From: an uncultured Bacilli bacterium
GTDB taxonomy: Bacteria > Bacillota_I > Bacilli_A > RF39 > UBA660
Direction of reading: 5' to 3'
Length of the DNA stretch: 11,581 nt
NCBI GenBank assembly: GCA_934085635.1
Contig: CAKOHL010000029.1
Location: 1-11,581, forward strand
Under the pieces are notes generated by a model, which ran no database searches, was not told where the DNA came from, and saw nothing but the letters and a program-made list of their open reading frames with translations. This document shows, piece after piece, positions 6,493 to 11,581 of the stretch. Numbering within the stretch: position 1 is the stretch's first letter; the number at the start of each line of letters is the position of its first letter. The translations under genes were made by a program, and so were the position numbers.

Positions 6493-7155
6493 ATGGATTT
6501 ATTATTGTTATTAGGCGTAATATTTTTACCTCTTATTGCAGAATTATATGTTAATATAACTTACAATAGTTCAGTTAACAAAAGCACAAGAGGAAACATA
6601 AGTGGCTATGATGTAGCCAGAAAAATATTAGATGCTAATGGGCTAAATGACTTATTAGTAATTGAAACTAAAGGAAAACTTACTGATCACTATGACCCTA
6701 AAAGAAAAGTTATAAGACTTTCTAAAGACATATATGAAAAAAATTCAGTAGCAAGTGTAGCAGTAGCAGCACACGAAGTAGGACATGCTCTTCAAGATAA
6801 AGAAGGTTATACATTTCTTAGAATAAGAAGTGCTATATTTCCAATAGTAAGCATATTAAGTAGAATATCATACTTCGTAATATTCTTAGGATTCCTACTA
6901 GAAATAACAGACTTAGTATACTTAGGAATAATAGCTGTATCAGCTGGTGTATTATTTCAGTTAGTAACATTACCTGTAGAAATAAATGCATCAAAACGTG
7001 CGATGAAAGAACTAAATACTCTAAACTTAATTGAAGAAAGAGAAAACAGTAGTGTATCAAATATGCTAAAAGCAGCTGCACTAACATATGTAGCAAGCAC
7101 ACTAGCAGAATTATTACAACTAATAAGACTTATAAACATAGCAAAAGATAACTAA
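6493..7155 (+). CDS. YugP-family membrane zinc metallopeptidase
   Basis: A 220-residue neutral zinc metallopeptidase of the YugP type (Zn_peptidase_2). An N-terminal membrane segment (about 3-22) precedes the conserved LTDHYDPKRKVIRLS stretch (63-77) and the catalytic HEVGH (H94, E95, H98). Two or three hydrophobic segments follow (about 115-135, 142-162, and a weaker one near 193-212). PVEINASKRA (161-170) supplies the expected acidic third zinc ligand, probably E163. Its substrates are not known. ATG 6493 is preferred over an upstream GTG at 6484 because GAGGTG (6481-6486) is the ribosome binding site, six bases away. It starts 24 bases after the Clp-like gene's stop and in the same frame, so the two are probably co-transcribed. 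Confidence 0.9.
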   Translation: MDLLLLLGVIFLPLIAELYVNITYNSSVNKSTRGNISGYDVARKILDANGLNDLLVIETKGKLTDHYDPKRKVIRLSKDIYEKNSVASVAVAAHEVGHALQDKEGYTFLRIRSAIFPIVSILSRISYFVIFLGFLLEITDLVYLGIIAVSAGVLFQLVTLPVEINASKRAMKELNTLNLIEERENSSVSNMLKAAALTYVASTLAELLQLIRLINIAKDN

Positions 7156-7183
7156 AAAAAATCAGAAATTAATCTGATTTTTT
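7156..7183. terminator. Bidirectional terminator between the metallopeptidase gene and rpsR
   Basis: AAAAAATCAGA (7156-7166) pairs perfectly with TCTGATTTTTT (7173-7183) around a six-base loop. An A tract on one side and a T tract on the other let it work in both directions for the converging genes. Confidence 0.88.
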
Positions 7184-7184
7184 A

Positions 7185-7400
7185 TTATCTAACAAATGGA
7201 ATTAATCCCATAAATCTTGCTCTTTTAACTTCTCTAGCAATATGTCTTTGATGTAAAGCACAAGCACCAGTCATTCTTCTAGGTAAAATTTTACCTTTTT
7301 CATTTATATACTTTGTAATAATTGGTACATCACTATATTTAACGCTTTTTCCAGCACACATTTGACATATTTTCTTTTTTCTTGGATAAAATTCTTTCAT
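7185..7400 (-). CDS. rpsR: Ribosomal protein S18, zinc-binding (C+) form
   Basis: A component of the 30S platform that pairs with S6. The 71-residue protein has the S18 core (KGKILPRRMTG, then HQRHIAREVKRARFMGLIPFV). It carries C12 and C15 in ICQMC plus C47 and H50 in GACALH, the four-ligand set of the zinc-ribbon C+ type of bacterial S18 rather than the zinc-free type. The start is ATG 7400, eight bases after AAGGAGG (7409-7415); a TTG codon at 7403 is in frame but less likely. It is the last gene of rpsF-ssb-rpsR, 19 bases after ssb, and is followed at once by the bidirectional terminator. Confidence 0.96.
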   Translation of the reverse strand: MKEFYPRKKKICQMCAGKSVKYSDVPIITKYINEKGKILPRRMTGACALHQRHIAREVKRARFMGLIPFVR

Positions 7401-7419
7401 CAATTATACCTCCTTCATA

Positions 7420-7899
7420 TTAAAATGGTAAATCATCATCACTAAGTGATACTTCACTACCAAAACTCTTAAAAGGATCCTCTGTACTAATATCTACTCC
7501 CATTTCTTGACTAGGTTGATCAGGATATACTTCACTAGTAGTATCAACATAAGCATTTACTTGTCCACTACTACTATTATCTCTTCTAGAACCTAAAAGT
7601 TCTATACTCTCAGCTATAACATCTGTAGCATATCTCTTAGTCCCATCTTGTGCATCATAACTTCTAGTTTGAATTCTACCTTCTACACAAATTTGACTAC
7701 CCTTAGAAGTATACTTTTGAATAACATCAACTTGTCTTCCATAAACAGTAATATTAATAAAATCTGCATCAATATTACCATCTTTATTCTTAAAAGGTCT
7801 ATTAATAGCCAAAGCAAAATTAGCCACATTAGTACCAGTTCCTAAAACTCTAATCTCAGGATCCCTAGTTAATCTTCCAATAAGAACTACTTTATTCAT
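7420..7899 (-). CDS. ssb: Single-stranded DNA-binding protein
   Basis: Coats single-stranded DNA during replication and repair as a tetramer and recruits partners through its C-terminus. The 159 residues comprise an N-terminal OB fold (about 1-105; MNKVVLIGRLTRDPEIR, FINITVYGRQVDVIQKY, KGSQICVEGRIQTRSY) and a flexible acidic linker. The tail SDDDLPF matches the universal partner-binding tip. Its ribosome binding site AAGGAGG (7909-7915) is inside the last codons of rpsF, with only one base between the rpsF stop and the ssb ATG, so translation is likely coupled. The placement between rpsF and rpsR is the classical Gram-positive arrangement. Confidence 0.97.
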   Translation of the reverse strand: MNKVVLIGRLTRDPEIRVLGTGTNVANFALAINRPFKNKDGNIDADFINITVYGRQVDVIQKYTSKGSQICVEGRIQTRSYDAQDGTKRYATDVIAESIELLGSRRDNSSSGQVNAYVDTTSEVYPDQPSQEMGVDISTEDPFKSFGSEVSLSDDDLPF

Positions 7900-7900
7900 A

Positions 7901-8188
7901 CTACTCTTCCTCCTTAATGATTAAATGTCTAATAATTTTTTCATCTATTAAAGCCTTTCTATCAAACTCTTTAACAGCTTTACTATCACATTCAACATTA
8001 AGTAAATGATAATATCCTCTTACTTGTTTCTTGATTTCATATGCTAATTTCTTTTGACCTAAATCTTTACTATTAACGATTTTAGCACCCATATCAGTTA
8101 GAACTTTCTCAAAAGACTTAACAGTAGCCTTTTCTTCATCCTCGGATAAATCTGCTTTTACAATGAACATAATCTCATACTTATTCAT
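7901..8188 (-). CDS. rpsF: Ribosomal protein S6
   Basis: A 30S platform protein that binds 16S rRNA as a heterodimer with S18. The 95 residues match the family's normal length and show the MNKYEIMFIVKADLSEDE start and the KLAYEIKKQVRGYYHLLNV core. The glutamate-rich C-terminus is also the ribosome binding site region for ssb. ATG 8188 has an optimal site, AAGGAGGTG (8194-8202), five bases upstream. It is the first gene of the operon, with its own promoter at 8254-8282 and a structured leader of about 50 bases. Confidence 0.97.
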   Translation of the reverse strand: MNKYEIMFIVKADLSEDEEKATVKSFEKVLTDMGAKIVNSKDLGQKKLAYEIKKQVRGYYHLLNVECDSKAVKEFDRKALIDEKIIRHLIIKEEE

Positions 8189-8210
8189 TATTTCACCTCC
8201 TTATGGTCTA

Positions 8211-8244
8211 TTGGCTTCAACTGAAGCAAGGAAGATTTCTCTTC
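8211..8244 (-). promoter_or_regulatory. Two hairpins in the rpsF leader
   Basis: The leader begins with GAAGA-GAAA-TCTTC (8244 to 8231), a five-pair helix with a GAAA tetraloop. TTGCTTCAGTTGAAGCCAA (8229 to 8211) follows, eight pairs with one bulged C. Autoregulation by the S6:S18 complex is known for rpsF leaders in many bacteria, but its conserved CCG bulge is not apparent here. A regulatory role is therefore inference. Confidence 0.4.
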
Positions 8245-8253
8245 TTGTAAAGT

Positions 8254-8282
8254 ATTATAACAAACATTCTATCATTTGTCTA
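8254..8282 (-). promoter_or_regulatory. Promoter of the rpsF-ssb-rpsR operon
   Basis: On the minus strand TAGACA (8282 to 8277, five of six) and a consensus TATAAT (8259 to 8254) are separated by 17 bases. The -10 is extended (TGTTATAAT). Transcription should start near 8247. Confidence 0.82.
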
Positions 8283-8338
8283 GCACATTTTATGACCAAA
8301 ACTACAAAAAAATACCCACCAATAAGTACTTTATACAT

Positions 8339-8363
8339 AAAAAAAGCATACATTTCTGTATAC
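8339..8363 (-). terminator. Terminator of the abgT-ychF-DUF975 operon
   Basis: On the minus strand GTATACA (8363 to 8357), loop GAAA, and TGTATGC (8352 to 8346) form a seven-pair hairpin with one G-U pair, followed by seven T (8345 to 8339). Flanking AATAAGTA/TACTTATT arms (8371-8378 and 8321-8328) could extend the structure. Confidence 0.82.
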
Positions 8364-8373
8364 AATTTAATAC

Positions 8374-9087
8374 TTATTCACTTTCTTTAATAGTTTTTAA
8401 TTCTTCATAATACATTGCATTAGCAACAACAGTATAAGGTAAAACATATACAATTGGTATTATAAGTAAACATAAAAGTGCCCATCCTATAAAACTAAAA
8501 TTAAATAAGAAATAATCAGCTTTATATCCATAAGTAATTCTCTTGCTTTCCTTAATAACTTCCATTGGTTCAGTCACTTTACCATCAACATAAATATACA
8601 TATACATTGAATAAGAAAGTGCTGCAATAATACCAGGAATTATTAATAGAATTGACCATAATGTTGTAAATAATCCTACTAAGAATGTTAATAAGAAAAT
8701 ATTAATAACATTCTTTTTATAATAATCAAAAAGTCCTTCAGTAGTAACTTCTTTACCTCTTATAAAGTCTAAAACATATTTAGTAACTCCAAATGATAAA
8801 GGAATAACTAATATATCTGCTAATAAAGTAATTAATTTATATCCAGTACTATCTTCTGGAAATATTCCAGCAAATAATCCTAAGAAACCAGTTATTAACA
8901 TAACAATCACATATGGCTTCCAAATTGTCCACATATTACCATTAAGTTTCTCTTTAGCAACTTCCTTAAGAGCAGCTCTGTTGATAATACCATTTGTACT
9001 AAAACTAGTACTATCTTTTTCCATTCCACACTTAGGGCACTTACCCTTAACTAATTCACTTCCACATTTTGTACAAAACTTTTCCAT
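8374..9087 (-). CDS. Zinc-ribbon DUF975-family membrane protein
   Basis: A 237-residue protein with a short N-terminal zinc ribbon (C5, C8, C17, C20 in two CxxC pairs), a polar linker, and a polytopic membrane region of about five or six segments from residue 57. The membrane part matches the DUF975 pattern: PLSFGVTKYVLDFIRGKE (96-113), GLFDYY, ILLIIPGIIAALSYSM (146-161), an ESKRITYGYKADYF stretch, and FSFIGWALL near 197-205. The family's function is unknown. AGGAGG (9095-9100) lies seven bases before ATG 9087 and overlaps the ychF stop codon, so translation is probably coupled to ychF. It is the last gene of its operon. Confidence 0.85.
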   Translation of the reverse strand: MEKFCTKCGSELVKGKCPKCGMEKDSTSFSTNGIINRAALKEVAKEKLNGNMWTIWKPYVIVMLITGFLGLFAGIFPEDSTGYKLITLLADILVIPLSFGVTKYVLDFIRGKEVTTEGLFDYYKKNVINIFLLTFLVGLFTTLWSILLIIPGIIAALSYSMYMYIYVDGKVTEPMEVIKESKRITYGYKADYFLFNFSFIGWALLCLLIIPIVYVLPYTVVANAMYYEELKTIKESE

Positions 9088-9098
9088 AAAATATCCTC

Positions 9099-10199
9099 CT
9101 AAACATTAAACCTAAAATAACAAATATCCCCGTCTTGCATTACATATTCTTTACCTTCTAATCTAGCCTTACCAGCTTCTTTTACTTTAAGTTCACTTCC
9201 AAGACTAACTAAATCATTATATGACATAACTTCAGCTTTTATAAAACCTTTTTGAAAATCACTATGAATAATACCTGCACACTCTGGTGCTTTCATACCC
9301 TTTCTAAACGTCCAAGCTCTTACCTCATCAACACCTACAGTAAAGAAAGTCGCAAGACCAAGAGTATCATAAGTAACTTTAATAAGCTTATCTAATCCGC
9401 TTTCCTCTATACCAAGTTCATTTAAGAAAACTTTCTTCTCACTATCCTCAAGTTCAACGAGTTCGCTTTCTATCTTAGCGCACATAAGAATTAATGTAGA
9501 TCCGTCTTTTTTAACATACTCTCTAACCTTATCAATAAACTGATTAGTACCAGTAACTAAATCAACTTCATTTACATTAGCTAAATATATCATTGGTTTA
9601 AGTGTAATAAAATTGAAAGGTTTTAATATAAGTAATTCATCTTCATTAAATTCGTGATGTCTAAGTATATCTCCACTTACTAAAATATTCTTACACTTTT
9701 CTAAAAGTTCAACTTCTTTAAGTGCATCCTTATCCTTACTAGTCTCTGCTTTCTTTTTAATTCTATCAAGTCTATTAGTAACTATTTCCAAATCAGACAT
9801 TGCAAGTTCAAGATTTATAATCTCTATATCTCTAACAGGATCAACATCTCCTTCAACATGTATAATATCTTTATCAACAAAACATCTTACAACATGAACA
9901 ACTGCATCTACTTCTCTAATATGACTAAGAAACTTATTACCAAGTCCTTCTCCATTACTAGCACCCTTAACAAGACCAGCTATATCAGTAAATTCATACT
10001 GTACTCCTATACATCTTTCAGGATTATACATATTTTCTAAAACACCAAGTCTAACATCTGGAACAGTAACAGTTCCTAAATTCGGATCAATAGTAGCAAA
10101 TGGATAATTAGCAGCAAGAATATTCTTCTTAGTAATTGCATTAAAAAGAGTACTCTTTCCAACATTAGGCATTCCAATTATACCTGCTTTTAAAGCCAT
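9099..10199 (-). CDS. ychF: Ribosome-associated ATPase YchF (OLA1 family)
   Basis: An Obg-family P-loop protein of 366 residues, the normal length. P-loop GMPNVGKST (9-17), switch region DIAGLVKGASNGEGLG (72-87) and NVNE (208-211) stand out. NVNE replaces the GTPase-specific NKxD, the known basis of YchF's preference for ATP. A coiled-coil insertion (about 133-170) and a C-terminal TGS domain (about 283-366) ending YFRFNV complete it. Family members bind ribosomes and are linked to stress and redox responses. A G-rich site, AGGGGGTG (10207-10214), precedes ATG 10199. The gene starts 18 bases after the AbgT gene's stop, and its own stop lies in the ribosome binding site of the next gene. Confidence 0.97.
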   Translation of the reverse strand: MALKAGIIGMPNVGKSTLFNAITKKNILAANYPFATIDPNLGTVTVPDVRLGVLENMYNPERCIGVQYEFTDIAGLVKGASNGEGLGNKFLSHIREVDAVVHVVRCFVDKDIIHVEGDVDPVRDIEIINLELAMSDLEIVTNRLDRIKKKAETSKDKDALKEVELLEKCKNILVSGDILRHHEFNEDELLILKPFNFITLKPMIYLANVNEVDLVTGTNQFIDKVREYVKKDGSTLILMCAKIESELVELEDSEKKVFLNELGIEESGLDKLIKVTYDTLGLATFFTVGVDEVRAWTFRKGMKAPECAGIIHSDFQKGFIKAEVMSYNDLVSLGSELKVKEAGKARLEGKEYVMQDGDICYFRFNV

Positions 10200-10217
10200 A
10201 CATTTTCACCCCCTAAC

Positions 10218-11581
10218 CTAAAACTTTAATACTGGACTACTATGACTACCTATAGGTAAACCAGTTATATAAAAACCTACTAACAATATAAACCACATAA
10301 TAATCATCACTAAAGCATAATTCTTAACTAATCTAACTACATCACTCAAACTATATTTATCGTTTTTATCATACATTGAAATTAATGAAATAAATATAAC
10401 AAAATAGCTCATAAGTGGAGTAAATGCAAGTGATATAGATGATCCAGCAACAAATATCACTTGAGCAAACTCTGGACTAACACTAGCATTCATAAGATGA
10501 GGTACAACAGTAGCACTCATAACTTCCCACTTTCCAAGAAGTCCTGTATAAAATAAACCAGCAATAATTGAAATAACAAAAAGCAAAACTATAAGTCCAA
10601 GCCCACTAAAATTAAATGCATTAATTAAATTAGAAAGTAATGCTACTACCACTAGTCCAATATTACTCTTAAGAAAAGTATTAATAAATAAACTACCAAA
10701 AATCATAAGTACTAAAACATTACCAATTTTGTCTAGTGAAAAACTTAAACTTTCACTAATTTCTTTACTTCCTTTAATAGTTTTAGCAAAACTAGCATAA
10801 GCAAATCCTACTAAAACGAATAAAATAGTAACTATAAATACAAAACCTTGACTAAATAAACTATCAGGTCCTAAAAGTTTATCAATATAACTACTAGCAC
10901 TCATATCAAGTAGTCCACCACTAAGTGGTAATCCTGGAATAATATTATATAAAATAATTAATATATATACTATTGCAGCACCTATACCAACGATAAGTCC
11001 TCTAAGTTCTTTATTACTAAATTTAACATTATCAAGTGTCTCTATTTCATCAAATTCATACTTACCAAGCTTAGGCATTATTGTCTTCTCAGTAACTCTA
11101 GTCATTAAAATAGCCCCAAAAATAACAGCAATAATCGCTATTATAATTTGAAAATGATTATTAATAACATAATTCTTATCTATTGTATGAGCAGCCAGTG
11201 TAGTAAGTTTAACTAAACTAACCTCAACATTTGATAAAAACACATTCATACCGTGTCCAAAACATACACCTGCAAAAGAAGCAAGTATACCTCCAATAGG
11301 ATTTCTATGTCCATACTTAAACAAAAGAGCACCTATAGGTAAGAAAACAACAAATCCAATCTCACCAAACATACTAGATAATATACTAAATAAAATAAGT
11401 AAAAAAGTAATAGAATTCTTTCTAAAACTTTGAGTAATTAAAGTAAAGAAAGTCTTAGCAAATCCAGTTCTCTCAAGTACTCCTATACCTATAAGTACAA
11501 TTATCAAATTACCTAGTGGAGCAAAATTAACAAAATTACTTACCGTTGTACTAACTATATACTTAAATCCCTTAAGACTAA
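10218..11581 (-). CDS. AbgT-family transporter, 5' end outside the window
   Basis: A polytopic inner-membrane protein of the AbgT family. Characterised members import p-aminobenzoyl-glutamate or export antimetabolites; the substrate here is unknown. The reading frame is open to the right edge: residues before the TTG at 11507, including VSTTVSNFVNFAPLGNL, match the family and run directly into IIVLIGIGVLERTGF. The TTG is therefore not the start, and roughly the first hundred residues are missing. Further family signatures are FGEIGFVVFLPIGALLFK, HRNPIGGILASFAGVCFG, MTRVTEKTIMPKLG, and a C-terminal half with PHLMNASVSPEFAQVIF and AFTPLMSYFV. It ends with TAG 18 bases before ychF and is the first visible gene of that operon. 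Confidence 0.9.
   Translation of the reverse strand, partial: SLKGFKYIVSTTVSNFVNFAPLGNLIIVLIGIGVLERTGFAKTFFTLITQSFRKNSITFLLILFSILSSMFGEIGFVVFLPIGALLFKYGHRNPIGGILASFAGVCFGHGMNVFLSNVEVSLVKLTTLAAHTIDKNYVINNHFQIIIAIIAVIFGAILMTRVTEKTIMPKLGKYEFDEIETLDNVKFSNKELRGLIVGIGAAIVYILIILYNIIPGLPLSGGLLDMSASSYIDKLLGPDSLFSQGFVFIVTILFVLVGFAYASFAKTIKGSKEISESLSFSLDKIGNVLVLMIFGSLFINTFLKSNIGLVVVALLSNLINAFNFSGLGLIVLLFVISIIAGLFYTGLLGKWEVMSATVVPHLMNASVSPEFAQVIFVAGSSISLAFTPLMSYFVIFISLISMYDKNDKYSLSDVVRLVKNYALVMIIMWFILLVGFYITGLPIGSHSSPVLKF

Noticed and set aside
8163..8390. A 75-codon plus-strand frame across the rpsF start and leader
   Set aside because: It crosses a well-supported minus-strand promoter, ribosome binding site and terminator, and has no initiation signal of its own.

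Overview
The window comes from a low-GC Gram-positive bacterium (Bacillota/Firmicutes in the broad sense, possibly one of the gut Bacilli or Tenericutes-like lineages; the finer placement is inference). The DNA is strongly AT-rich. Genes carry strong GGAGG-type ribosome binding sites, a T-box leader controls a tRNA synthetase gene, and the operon order is rpsF-ssb-rpsR. All tryptophans checked are TGG, and the only TGA is read as a stop, so the standard bacterial code applies.

Layout, left to right. Positions 1-204 hold a possible 3' end of an upstream gene and a 45-codon small gene that has a strong ribosome binding site but a one-base frameshift. Positions 218-1969 are a sigma-A-type promoter, a lysine-type T-box riboswitch and lysS. 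A bidirectional terminator overlaps the end of a convergent DUF3592 membrane protein gene (2006-2641, minus). On the plus strand follow a YfcC/DcuC-family carrier (2822-4273) with its own terminator, a ClpC-like AAA+ ATPase (4351-6468) and a YugP-type membrane zinc metallopeptidase (6493-7155). A second bidirectional terminator separates these from the minus-strand rpsF-ssb-rpsR operon (8188 to 7185). A further minus-strand operon enters from the right edge: an AbgT-family transporter (5' end outside the window), ychF, and a zinc-ribbon DUF975 membrane protein, ending at a terminator at 8339-8363.

Most of the window is housekeeping: lysyl-tRNA charging under uncharged-tRNA control, ribosomal proteins S6 and S18, single-strand binding protein and the ribosome-associated ATPase YchF. 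Two carriers of the ion transporter superfamily and two orphan membrane proteins accompany them.

The most unusual locus is the ClpC-like ATPase with its neighbour. The first ATPase module looks intact. The second keeps a Walker A, a pore loop and an apparent ClpP-docking IGF loop, but has lost Walker B, sensor 1, the arginine-finger segment and sensor 2. Its single TGA stop lies in the same reading frame as the membrane metallopeptidase that follows. I see no CRISPR array, insertion sequence, phage module or tRNA/rRNA gene.
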